From: Asterias amurensis
Lineage: Eukaryota > Echinodermata > Asteroidea > Forcipulatida > Asteriidae
Assembly (NCBI RefSeq): GCF_032118995.1
Contig: NC_092648.1
Coordinates: forward strand, 21,790,450-21,854,449
Length of the DNA stretch: 64,000 nt
Direction of reading: 5' to 3'
Position 1 is the stretch's first letter. Every line of letters starts with the position of its first letter. This document shows, piece by piece, positions 25,201-32,477 of the stretch. The notes under the pieces are model-generated. The model did no database searches and had not been told where the DNA came from. It saw nothing but the letters and a program-made list of their open reading frames with translations. The position numbers and the translations under genes are program-made.

Positions 25201-27953
25201 TTTATGAATGAACCGAGTGACACTGTCTTAAACTAATATCAATCCGCCCATAAGATCTCATTCACAAATGAACAGTGCCCTCTATTGGCAAAAAAAAAAA
25301 AAAAATTATATATTTTTTTAAATAGCATCCTCTCTTGGCGAAAAAAATTATTTGAGTATCCGGTTAATTTCGGATAGTTGGCCAGCGGTATCCGAATAAC
25401 AAAATTTCACTATTCGCCCAGCACTAGTCAGTATGTCTTCTATGTGCTGTGGAAGGGTGTTCCACCCAATTAAGGTACTTAGCATGTATGAGAATATTAA
25501 ACAGTTTTTGCTGCAGGGAATTTGAATGAATGTGAGGAGGGTTACGTTATCGCAACTACCTGTGATAGGGCTACAATTTAGGTGAAACAAAACAAGATTC
25601 TAGTTGCTCTCCTCCTGCCGCCAAGGGTTCCAATAAGCAATATGCCGATAGTTGGAGTTCTGCTGGTTCTTGTTTCATTTGTGATTTACTGCTCACTCTA
25701 TTATTAACTGTAATGGGTGGTTATTAACTGAGAACCCGATTGGAACGGATTCAAGTTTTTTCTTTGAGTTCTTGAGCAGATTCACAGTACTCCATGGTCG
25801 TATTAATAATTTAGTTATTATGATACATGAGTTACATAAGTTTACCTGACTGAGTAAGTGATGGCCTAAAATCTTTTTATTTAGAGTGAAATTAAATATA
25901 AATTTAGAGTGATATTGGATATAAAAAGTAAAAAGTCAAAAGTTATATTGACATCTCTCTCTGGATGGCAATGAGTTTCACCAAAGTAAATTCCGTAACA
26001 AGTTCAGTCTATAGTATTTCAGAACTGAGAAGTCTCCCGAACCTCCGTTTATCTACTCCGCGGCAGTAGAATAAAGCAAGACAGTTCCCTAGCTAAAGAA
26101 CAAAACAAGTAGATACACACACGACATGGTGTTACCGCAAACCAAATATACATTGATACCTCACCATGCAATGCCTCAAATCCTATATGTCTACAGTATT
26201 ATGAGAAACATTTTAGGAGTAACTATAGAATAATACAAGTACACTCGGAGCTCTATCTGCGCCTCCGCGGAGGCGGAGTCGCGGTCACGTACGTTTTAAG
26301 TAACTTGGTTGTAGCATGGAGGAAGAAAATAGCTCTTTACTACTTGATTGTATTGAGTGCGATTGATGAATACAGCAGATAAAATGTTAGGGTCGTAGGG
26401 AGTCAAAGTGTGACGTGAGTGGTGAGGTAGGTGAAGCAGCCGATAGAGGGCGTTTTAGGAAGACGTGCATTTGATGCAATCGTGAAGACGGGGAAGCTGG
26501 AAGCGTGGAGGCGCGGAGGCGCGGAGTCGCGGTGTTGACAATGGCCAATAGAGGGCGTCTTTAGGAAGACGAGCATATGATGCAATCGTGAAGACGGGGA
26601 AGGTGGAGGCGCGGAGGCGCGGAGTCGCGGTGTTGGCAATGGCCGATAGAGGGCGTTTTTAGGAAGACGGGCATTTGATGCAATCGTGAAGACGGGGAAG
26701 GTGGAGGCGCGGAGGCGCGGAGGCGCGGAGACGCGGTGTGGACAATGGCCGATAGAGGGCGTCTTTAGGAAGACGAGCATATGATGCAATCGTGAAGAAG
26801 GGGAAGTTGGAGGCGCGGAGGCGTGGAGGCGCGGTCGGGCTTTCTTTCCCTTTTTTAAACAATCCTCTAATGGGGTCAAGTGTATGAGGGCAATATTAAT
26901 AATTGTACAGAATTCGGGCTTTCTTTCCCTTTTTTAAATAATCCTCTATTGGGGTCAAGTGCATTAGGGCAATGTTAATAATTGTACGGAATTCGGGCTT
27001 TCTTTCCCTTTTTTAAATAATCCTCTAATGGGGTCAAGTGTATTAGGGCAATGTTAATAATTGTACGGAATTCGGGCTTTCTTTCCCTTTTTTAAATAAT
27101 CCTCTAATGGGGTCAAGTGTATTGGGGCAATAATAATAATTGTACGTAATTCGGGCTTTCCATTTCCCTTTTGTTTAAACCCTCTAATAAGGTCAAATGT
27201 ATGAGGGCAATATTAATTATTGTACGGAATTCGGGCTTTCTTTCCCTTTTTTAAATAATCCTCTATTGGGGTCAAGTGTATTAGGGCAATATTAATTATT
27301 GTACGGAATTCGGGCTTTCTTTCCCTTTTTTAAATAATCCTCTATTGGGGTCAAGTGTATTAGGGCAATATTAATTATTGTACGGAATTCAGGCTTTCTT
27401 TCCCTTTTTTAAATAATCCTTTAATGTATTAGGATTCGGCCTTTAATTTTTTCCCTTTTGGAAATAATCCTCTTTTGGGGTAATATGTAGTACGGCAATA
27501 TTAAAAGTTATTAGTTATTTGTACGGAGTTCCCATAATTATTTAAATAATCATCTAATGGTCTTGTGAGTTATCGTATAAAATAAATTGACATCACAGCG
27601 CAGTTGTGTATTTTCGAGCCTAATGAGGGCGCTGTTGTGCATCTTTCAGAGTGCCCCCTAGGTTGCCAAATATTTATAGTTAAGCAACAGAGCGCGACCT
27701 CAACTCCAGTGTACTGTGTACGTATGAACGTCACCGCGACTCCGTCTCCGCGGAGGCGCAGTGGAAGCTTCGAAGTGAACCTGCATTCTATAGTTGTGCC
27801 ACATTTTAAAATTTGTATTAAAAAATAAAATAAACAAAAATACCTACCATTTGAATGTGTGTTGCCGCCTATCACTGTTCGTAACACGTCGGTCCGCCCC
27901 CTTTGCACAGCCTCACGCAAATGTTCATGTGTTTTAACATTGTTCAAATCCAT
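604..27953 (-). CDS. Ankyrin-repeat / glycoside hydrolase family 20-like fusion protein (18 exons, 3' end probably outside window)
   Basis: Exons in transcript order: 27848-27953, 14157-14248, 12107-12261, 10990-11120, 10159-10294, 9507-9604, 8975-9054, 7114-7288, 6380-6564, 5776-5877, 4841-4912, 4166-4216, 3926-3990, 3667-3807, 2828-3044, 1292-1338, 1019-1060, 604-793. Each junction has AG/GT sites and matching phase, giving 695 uninterrupted codons. Residues 1-210 are ankyrin repeats, about 210-266 a Ser/Thr/Pro linker, and about 267-695 resemble GH20 hexosaminidase-like proteins (MQYRGVSLDI, GSMAMHYGTK, VCPGTAAWNT, GLMVTDWSGS). No signal peptide or membrane helix is seen, so a cytosolic protein is likely. 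The last visible exon ends in phase 0 at a GTGAG donor, so the C-terminus lies to the left or in a very short exon. GH20 enzymes remove terminal N-acetylhexosamines; activity here is doubtful because the usual Asp-Glu pair is not evident. The exon-7 donor (GTGCTC) is weak. Confidence 0.78.
1467..1840. mobile_element. MITE family A, TTAA-flanked
   Basis: Begins TTAAAGGCACTGGA and ends TCCAGTGCCTTTAA: an inverted repeat with TTAA at both ends, as in piggyBac-type non-autonomous elements. The right TTAA is shared with the next element. Confidence 0.8.
1837..2205. mobile_element. MITE family B, TTAA-flanked
   Basis: Begins TTAAAGCTATTGGACCC and ends GGGTCCAATGGCTTTAA. The body is nearly the same as 13757-14129. 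It abuts family A through one TTAA. Confidence 0.8.
3195..3456. mobile_element. Inverted-repeat element with GGGCCCAATTTC termini
   Basis: Starts GGGCCCAATTTCGTGGCTCT and ends AGAGCCATGAAATTGGGCCC. Related copies or pieces lie at 1-166, 4995-5245, 8400-8470, 16964-17163 and near 52600-52632. It is intronic here. Confidence 0.7.
4330..4500. repeat. Dispersed repeat fragment
   Basis: A GGCCACGACCTCTGTTGCCC stretch with 'ggtcttggccttggtgcccc' recurs, diverged, near 17180-17290, 24080-24190, 33040-33080, 57060-57150 and 60930-60980. No coding sense is seen. Confidence 0.5.
4995..5245. mobile_element. Inverted-repeat element with GGGCCCAATTTC termini
   Basis: Starts GGGGCCAATTTCATAGAGCT and ends AGCTCTATGAAATTGGGCCC, with AGCAAAAAA/TTTTTGCT-rich arms. 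It lies in an intron between GH20 exons. Confidence 0.7.
5475..5651. mobile_element. Short TIR element (AATAGACCTTATGCA)
   Basis: Begins AATAGACCTTATGCATTGAC and ends ATGTGCATAAGGTCTATT; the arms are followed by paired TGACGTCAT motifs. The termini resemble those at 32272-32477. Confidence 0.7.
6020..6115 (+). repeat. tRNA-derived SINE fragment
   Basis: Contains GGCCAAGTGGTCTAGTTCAC and GAGTTTGAATCCCCGTC, resembling tRNA A and B boxes spaced by a widened anticodon region. The same family appears at 21786-21880. Confidence 0.5.
7289..8974. other. Intron of the ankyrin-GH20 gene
   Basis: Non-coding as far as I can see. It holds an imperfect TTTG run near 7517-7550, a MITE-A end fragment (8294-8395) and a GGGCCC-element fragment (8400-8470). 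The plus-strand open frames here lack splice context and look random. Confidence 0.5.
9690..9800 (+). repeat. tRNA-derived SINE
   Basis: GTTGGCTCAGTGGTT (A-box-like) and GGTTCGAATCCCACC (B box) followed by a short tail. It is intronic. Confidence 0.5.
10159..14248 (-). CDS. Exons encoding the ankyrin-repeat region
   Basis: Four exons (14157-14248, 12107-12261, 10990-11120, 10159-10294) encode about three further ankyrin repeats. Diagnostic stretches are GTMLHLASK, NADVVRALLISGADPS, TGNTPLHWAASYGNLDTVKLL and DGATALHDAVSRGDVAIVSEL. These carry the family's TPLH-type turns and GAD(I/P) loops. Ankyrin repeats bind proteins, so this part probably recruits a partner or positions the C-terminal domain. 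The next exon (9507-9604) starts KYATKTPMSLAESK, the usual capping-repeat pattern, then becomes linker. Confidence 0.85.
12471..12841. mobile_element. MITE family A copy
   Basis: Starts AAAGACACTGGAAACC (left TTAA mutated to ATAA) and ends AGTGTCCAGTGCCTTTAA. Confidence 0.75.
13061..13413. mobile_element. MITE family D, foldback with TTAA ends
   Basis: Starts TTAAAGGATTTGGGTAC and ends TAGACCCTTTAA. Long inner arms pair: GAGGTGCTGTAGTTTTTGAG against AAAACTACAGCACCTC, and AATGTCATGAAA against TTTCATGACATT. A related half-copy ends at 19028. Confidence 0.75.
13757..14129. mobile_element. MITE family B copy
   Basis: Starts TTAAAGCCATTGGACAC and ends GTGTATAATGGCTTTAA. It is almost the same as 1837-2205 and ends 28 bp from the exon at 14157-14248. 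Confidence 0.8.
14497..14633. repeat. Foldback element
   Basis: ACCTGGTTCTTGATAATTT pairs with AAATTATCAAGAACCAGG, with outer arms GTGTTGAA/TTCAACAC and GTTTAAAC-like segments. It forms a near-complete hairpin around a CGACTTCGTCG centre. Confidence 0.7.
15127..15616. mobile_element. TIR element with CTACTTGCCGT termini
   Basis: Left CTACTTGCCGTCAACTCGCC. The right end holds two tandem copies of the motif on the other strand (GAGTTAACGGCAAGT twice). There is no coding capacity. Confidence 0.65.
16200..16370. repeat. Dispersed repeat, also inverted at 26000-26150
   Basis: 'ggtaacaccatgtgtatcta', AGAACTGTCTTGCTTTA and CTGCGGAGTAGAT recur in reverse at 26000-26150, with short pieces near 42380-42425. 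Confidence 0.55.
16964..17163. mobile_element. Diverged GGGCCC-type inverted-repeat element
   Basis: GGCCCAGTTTCACAGAACTG at the left pairs with AGTTCTATGAAATTGTGCCC at the right. Confidence 0.6.
17497..17627. repeat. Short inverted-repeat element
   Basis: GGAATAAAAGGGTAGCGACG at the left pairs with CTACTCTTTTATTCC at the right, with inner GAGTTCTTA/TAAGAACGAG arms. Confidence 0.55.
18030..18175 (+). repeat. tRNA-derived SINE
   Basis: The head contains GGTTCAAACCCCACC (B box). The body CACAGAGCTCGGGAAA followed by ACACACATTGGTGT is shared with 30971-31125. Confidence 0.6.
18640..19028. mobile_element. MITE family D, diverged copy
   Basis: Ends GTACTCAAACCTTTAA, and its body (CTACAACCCCTCAGCAAG, GAAGCTTTCCATTATCAT) matches 13061-13413. 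The left boundary is uncertain. Confidence 0.55.
19637..19806. repeat. 170-bp palindrome with perfect 80-bp arms
   Basis: Arms 19637-19716 and 19727-19806 are exact reverse complements around a 10-base centre (AAACCCGGGT). AATA flanks both ends, a possible 4-bp target duplication. The terminal AGCCGATTCACT resembles the TIR of 32272-32477 (AGACCGATTCACT). Confidence 0.9.
20078..20216 (-). CDS. Candidate alternative first exon of the ankyrin-GH20 gene
   Basis: Inside the long first intron, a minus-strand ATG at 20216-20214 opens 46 codons plus one base, followed by a strong donor (GTAAGG at 20077-20072). The phase-1 end joins in frame to the exon at 14248. The peptide is polar (starts MSAESEILANFSATNSY, ends LDRDFAAAQRR) and does not look like repeat sequence. 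It would replace the first ankyrin-like helix with an unrelated N-terminus. The call is inferred from reading frame, donor and phase only; it could also be an exon of an unseen gene. Confidence 0.45.
21377..21571. mobile_element. MITE family A, internally deleted copy
   Basis: Starts TTAAAGGCACTGGACACT and ends TACCTTCCCTTTAA. It is about half the length of full copies. Confidence 0.75.
21836..21962. repeat. 127-bp foldback with perfect 57-bp arms in a SINE
   Basis: Arms 21836-21892 and 21906-21962 are exact reverse complements around a 13-base loop. The left arm continues from a tRNA-like SINE at 21786 (GAGTTCAAGTCATGATG is the B-box region). Confidence 0.88.
22047..22433. mobile_element. 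MITE family A, full-length copy
   Basis: Starts TTAAAGGCAGTGGACACTAT and ends ATAGTGTCCACTGTCTTTAA. It has an inner palindrome around ATTTGAGGTCTCAAAAT. Confidence 0.85.
24784..25426. mobile_element. hAT-like non-autonomous element with 8-bp target duplication
   Basis: Left end TAGGCCTGGGCGAAT, right end ATTCGCCCAGCACTA. Both sides carry GTCAGTAT (24776-24783 and 25427-25434), the 8-bp duplication typical of the hAT superfamily. The 643-bp interior has no open frame and is rich in CGGATA motifs. Confidence 0.85.
26435..26835. repeat. Minisatellite of about 100-107 bp unit, four copies
   Basis: Units contain GATAGAGGGCGT, GGAAGACG, TGATGCAATCGTGAAGACGG and a variable run of GGAGGCGC. The last part matches the core of the flanking terminal repeats. 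Long minus-strand frames here are by-products of the repeats. Confidence 0.85.
26836..27470. repeat. Minisatellite of 79-80 bp unit, about eight copies
   Basis: Unit starts fall at 26836, 26915, 26994, 27073, 27152, 27232, 27311 and 27390. Each begins CGGGCTTTCTTTCCC (the last AGGC) and includes GGGGTCAAGTGTATTAGGGC. It decays into degenerate copies to about 27570. Confidence 0.9.
27848..27953 (-). CDS. Distal first coding exon of the ankyrin-GH20 gene
   Basis: The ATG at 27953-27951 opens 35 codons plus one base and ends at a good donor (GTAGGT). The peptide contains LREAVQRGRTDVLRTVIGG, which looks like the helix-turn-helix of an ankyrin repeat. This supports it as the true N-terminus. Its phase-1 end fits the acceptor at 14248 across a 13.6-kb intron. 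It starts 600 bp from GLRX5 on the opposite strand. Confidence 0.75.
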
Positions 27954-28552
27954 GATTGCAAATGTACTTTTAATGCACTTTCTGTCCTACAACAAGGACA
28001 AATTTTGCATTACATGCAACTTCCTAGTCGTAGAATTCAGCTGTCTCTCAAAGTCAAATAAATAATTGGATAACTTTCCGTATGGCGCCACCACTTTATC
28101 ACTCTTTTTTACAAAAAGGGATATCTCATTGAGGTAAATTAGATACTATATTATTTCATATCGAATGAAAAAGTGGTGGCGCCATACGGAAACTTTTCCA
28201 AATAATTAGTGACTGGATCCAGAGCAGAAAGTACAAATATTGAGAACCACGTCAACACGGTCAGAAGGACTTACTCTATGGTCAGTCGGTGGGATAGAAA
28301 TGTTGTTTAGCCCAGGAAACTTTGTCGCATACTGTTAACAATACCTTTTCATGAAAGTTTCAACTCATGTAAAATCTGTCGCTTCTATAGACTGGTGCGA
28401 CGAGGCCGCTTTTATGGTTTTCCTTTTAAATGACAAGGGTACCCGCCCCGTGTGTGTATTATTTATTATACAATATTTTGTTGAGCTGTCTGTTATGTCT
28501 GTGTGACATTCTCTTAGCTATTTACACTTTTTGTGACCATTTTACCTACACA
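27954..28552. promoter_or_regulatory. Head-to-head intergenic region between the ankyrin-GH20 gene and GLRX5
   Basis: About 600 bp separates the two divergent start codons, so both promoters and 5'UTRs must lie here or in unseen upstream exons. I see no convincing TATA box. The region contains a foldback MITE (28068-28200), leaving about 115 bp on one side and 350 bp on the other. GLRX5 has an in-frame upstream ATG at 28430, but the peptide from 28553 fits a mitochondrial leader better. Confidence 0.5.
28068..28200. mobile_element. Foldback MITE in the shared promoter region
   Basis: Left TTTCCGTATGGCGCCACCAC pairs with right GTGGTGGCGCCATACGGAAA; AATAAT lies just outside both ends. Confidence 0.8.
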
Positions 28553-29501
28553 ATGAACACTTTTGCCAAATTATTGGTAAGGTCATGGCGTTCAGAAGCC
28601 AACCACAGGTTACTGCTGCAGAGATTCTACGCGGCGGGCGGCACTGGTTCCAAAGAAAACTTGGACAGACTTGTGAAGAATGAAAAGGTTGTAGTTTTCA
28701 TGAAAGGTGTTCCTGAGCAGCCGATGTGTGGGTTCAGCAATGCTGTTGTACAGATACTGAGAATGCATGGGGTGGAGAAATATGACAGCCATAATGTACT
28801 GGATGATGAGGAACTCAGGCAAGGTAAAGATATAGATAATAGATTGGAAATGGTTGTTATCATTGTTTGTCTTTAAATGATTGATTCCTTCTTTCTTGCT
28901 TGAAGTTCAAGTTGAATTGAGGTTTAGTTTACATTTATTGTAATGGTTCTTAAAACTTCAATCATTGATTGATTAATTAATGGTTGAACTTGAAGATGGC
29001 CTTTTTTAATTCACCCAAGGACAAGATCCTAGTTATTTTATTTAGCCTAGTAAGCGTTTTCTGAGCACAAATTTACTAATGTAACGATTTTAAGTTGAGT
29101 AAACTAAAATAAGGAAAAAATTTCAGGTCTTGTGTAACTTTGAGTATTTCTGTTTCAGTAAAGGATCAATCTATACACGTAACACTGTCTGTCTATTGGA
29201 AATTGTATTGAAATTTGAGCCCCTCCGACTGTAATTAAAGCTCTGATTGCAGAATTTTGTGCAGTTACTCAGTGTGTCATTTACCTTGTTGACTATTAAA
29301 TGTATTCACTTTACCTTTGTAGGTATAAAGGAGTATTCTGACTGGCCGACCATACCACAGATCTATTTCAACGGTGAGTTTGTTGGTGGCTGTGACATCA
29401 TGTTACAAATGCATCAGAGTGGGGATCTCGTGGAGGAGCTTCAGAAACTGGGTATCCATTCTGCCTTAGTCGACAATCCCGACGCTGAGACCAAGTCATA
29501 A
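28553..29501 (+). CDS. GLRX5: Mitochondrial monothiol glutaredoxin 5
   Basis: Two exons, 28553-28823 and 29323-29501, join in phase 1 (donor GGTAAAG, acceptor TTTGTAG) to encode 149 residues. The N-terminus ([14 protein letters not shown]) is basic and amphipathic, as expected of a mitochondrial leader. The glutaredoxin fold follows, with the monothiol site CGFS at about residues 59-62, then [19 protein letters not shown] (glutathione-binding TIP and GGCD motifs) and [16 protein letters not shown] at the end. GLRX5 dimers hold a [2Fe-2S] cluster with glutathione and pass it on in mitochondrial iron-sulfur assembly. Length and motifs match the animal family. The ATG at 28553 has A at -3. The intron is about 500 bp. 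Confidence in identity is very high. Confidence 0.97.
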
Positions 29502-29672
29502 CCAACGCAGAAAGAAGTCATAGAAACATTGAGAGAGTTGAACTTGTAGAGTCGGAAACAGAGAAGCTGACTGACATGCATGGACTGGCAGATCCCCCTA
29601 GAGGCTGGATGTTAAAATGATGTGGAGATACTGCTATATCCAAATTGGCGGCTACAGCTAGGGCTGTCATCG

Positions 29673-29921
29673 TGGGTGTGTTCGATTAGCTTCCATGGGT
29701 CTACCTTGCGGTGCTCACTCGGGTGAGCCCCTGACAAGAGCTAATTGAACGATCACTCACCCGATTGACGTCATGTACCTGGGGCCAGCCCCCAAGTGAA
29801 CCACTCCACAAGCAGGGCACTTGGGGCTGACTCGGGTGAGCCCCTGGATTGACGTCAAAGCTATTCGAACGCACGGGGGGGCAGACCGGGTCGACCCAGG
29901 GGAGCTAAACGAATGCACCCT
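29673..29921. mobile_element. TIR element family E (GGGTGCATTCGTTTAGCT)
   Basis: Left TGGGTGTGTTCGATTAGCTT, right GGAGCTAAACGAATGCACCC. It lies 170 bp past the GLRX5 stop, so probably in the 3'UTR. It is related to 55311-55895. Confidence 0.7.
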
Positions 29922-30027
29922 ATTATATAGGACCTCCTCAGCAACAGTTGTAGCCAGAGCTGTAGCAACAAACTGGACACGACCTTAGTTTTGTGTACAC
30001 TACCATAAATTGGAGTTTGTTCCTCCA

Positions 30028-30238
30028 GGGGCCTTTCTCAAACCCCAGCTTGGGCTCCGTGTCCCGCTTGGGCTCTGCGTGCGCAGTGGAAACACAGCTC
30101 AACGGACAGCGGACAACGCATCAAAGCCCCTTTTTCCTTCCCACAATGCCTTTTGACATTTCAGAAAAATCATCCAGGCGGGAATCGCATTAAGGTCTAT
30201 GGAGCCGGAGCCCAAGCTGCGTTTTGAGAAATGCACCA
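30028..30238. mobile_element. Short TIR element
   Basis: Left GGGGCCTTTCTCAAACCCCA and CAGCTTGGGCTCCG; right CGGAGCCCAAGCTGCG and TTTTGAGAAATGCACC. Confidence 0.7.
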
Positions 30239-30970
30239 TGTGTGTACAATTATTCAAACTTTCACATTGAAAACTCACCTAACTTTGTATTTTATAGTAA
30301 TTAAGTCTTAATTGTTATCAAAGAATCTGATTTTGTTTTTGGACAGCCATTGAGGCATTTACATTTAGTACAAGATGGGAAATGTCTTATATTATTGAAA
30401 GTGCATTATTAACACAAACCGTCCTATACAAATCCAAGTCGCACAAATCTGAAATTATATAGCGGCATAACGTATCTGTCACTCAGTGACACTCAAGGCG
30501 CTTTAACATACAGTAGTTTGCTGCAAGGTATTTGGGTCACTTGAATTATGAGACTTTCTCCTTTTACATAGTACCATATCATGTAATGGTACATACAAGG
30601 TGCCACCTGCTGTGGCGCACACGCTGCCAATCAAACCAGAAACACCAGGCGCGAACCCCTTCTCTTCAGTCAAAACTCTTTCATGGAGTATTTTGGAGGA
30701 AAACCAACCAAGAACCAAGACTTTGGTCACAAGTGTACGGCCTGTGAGTGGCTAGATATGGTTGCATATATTGATGCTCTCCAGTAACCGCTTTGTCAGT
30801 CCATTTATGTGTATAATTTATAACTCTCTTTTTTTGTTTCAGTAGATGGTAATTTGCATTGGGATAAAGAATAATATTTTTTGGTTTTACCCATAGGGCC
30901 TATACAAACTATATACACCTCGGTACTTTCCCAAGTTTTGTGGAAAAAAAAAACAATTCCTCTAGCCACT

Positions 30971-31125
30971 GGGCAATCTTGATGGTCTAGTTGGCAAGAC
31001 ACTACACTAGATTTGCAAAGGTTGTGGGTTTGAATTACACTAGAGTAAGATACCTGTGATTTTTGCTTTCACAGAGCTCGGGAAAGTACCGCGTATACAG
31101 TGCTAACACACATCGGTGTATGCAT
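30971..31125 (+). repeat. tRNA-derived SINE
   Basis: It shares the head (GGTCTAGTTGGCAAGACACT) and body (CACAGAGCTCGGGAAA) with the copy at 18030. Confidence 0.6.
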
Positions 31126-31807
31126 GGGCGTATCAATAGGCAATTTTTTCTCTCTTTTTGAAATATTATTACACTAAAGGATTGAGACATTTCAGACTTG
31201 TATCAGATTTCAGAGGTTTTTTTTTATTGCCTGCTGAAAAAAATGCTATTATTTTCCTCAGATTTAATAAATAAATCTGCCCTTTGAATACTTTTCCAAG
31301 CACTGTTCTCAAATACTTCAGGGTTAACAAAAGGCGCACAAAGATTATTATTTTAGTATATCTCCTAAATGTTGACCTAGTTTCAGACCTTTTTGTCAGA
31401 AATTATTCTCTGCTCTGACCCCTGTTATTGACAAGTAATTGAAGTTAAACATAAAATGTTGAGGTTTGGAAAATATTTCATTTAAAATACGCACATACTT
31501 CATTTTACTTGGATACACAAATGTAAAAGGTATAAATGAATAACATGTGATTAAATAATGGAATGTTACGCTTAAGTTGAGCAGAAGTTGATTATTTGTG
31601 GTGGATATTTTGATAATAAATATAAGTAGTACATGTATTAATGGTACAAAAAAGGTACAAAATACTATGTAGATAAATGTTCATTTTATTCTGTGATGTT
31701 GCATAAATTCTTGTGAGTGTGCATGATACATTAACATTAACATGTGTAAAATCATGTGCTCATGTTCTTGAGACCATGGTGAACGTCGGAACACTTAACC
31801 ATGCAAG

Positions 31808-32197
31808 TTAAAGGAACACGTTGCCTTGGATCGGTCGAGTTGGTCTTTGAAAAGCGTTTGAAACCGTTTGTTACGAATTGCAAATGGTTAGGTAGATAAT
31901 TTAAAAGTAGAATATAATGATCCACACAAACATGCCTCGAAATTGCACGGTTTTCCTTATACGTCGCGAAGAAACACGTTCGGCCATTAATGGGAGTCAA
32001 CATTTTGACTCCCATAAATGGTGGACCGTGTTAGTGCACGACGTAAAAGGAACACCGTGCAATTTCGAGTGATACTTGTGTGGATTATTATATTCTACTT
32101 TTAAAATATCTTTCTAACCATATGTATTTCATAACAAACGGTTTCAACTGCTTTTAAAAGACCAACTCGTCCGATCCAAGGCAATGTGTTCCTTTAA
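31808..32197. mobile_element. MITE family C, TTAA-flanked
   Basis: Starts TTAAAGGAACACGTTGCC and ends GGCAATGTGTTCCTTTAA, with long matching arms (GGATCGGTCGAGTTGGTCTT). Other copies are 57702-58012 and the fragments at 60003 and 63634. Confidence 0.85.
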
Positions 32198-32271
32198 CCA
32201 TGCATTCATTGCTTTCTGCGAAACTTTTTAAAGTTAAAACTGTATTCCTGCACATCCCCTAGACTCCGGCT

Positions 32272-32477
32272 AATAGACCGATTCACTAAGCTCCGCCCTG
32301 GCTCCGCCCCATTGCGTATTAACCAATCACAACGCAACGAAGGTCAGACAAATAAGGTCCGACATGCGTTCGCATATCTTGGCGCGCGCGGCAGAGTTGT
32401 GCAGAAAGGCATTGGAGAGCCCCACGAGTTCTTACTCACACGTGCACCGTGGGCGGAGCCTACTGGATCGGTCTATT
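32272..32477. mobile_element. TIR element (AATAGACCGATTCACT)
   Basis: Left AATAGACCGATTCACTAAGC with CTCCGCCC; right GGGCGGAGCC and GATCGGTCTATT. Confidence 0.7.

Larger units (their letters stand above)
26241..27781. mobile_element. TIR-bounded block filled by two tandem arrays
   Basis: CTGCGCCTCCGCGGAGGCGG (26258) is matched in reverse complement near 27733-27765 (CCGTCTCCGCGGAGGCGCAG), and similarity continues outward and inward for about 50 bp. Between these lie the arrays at 26435-26835 and 26836-27470. No gene is seen inside. Confidence 0.6.
14249..27847. other. First intron (13.6 kb) of the ankyrin-GH20 gene
   Basis: Apart from the candidate alternative exon at 20078-20216, I find only repeats, listed separately, and unremarkable AT-rich sequence. 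No other open frame has coding character on either strand. The stretches 22860-24780 and 25430-26230 show nothing I can name except homopolymer runs (C-rich at 23330-23357) and an inverted copy of the 16200-16370 repeat at 26000-26150. Confidence 0.5.

Noticed and set aside
26403..26879. Minus-strand frame of about 158 residues with Arg/Pro repeats
   Set aside because: Comes from the 100-107-bp tandem array; no splice or family support.
26836..27470. CRISPR-like array (regular 79-80-bp units)
   Set aside because: Units are near-identical throughout with no unique spacers, and the DNA is eukaryotic.
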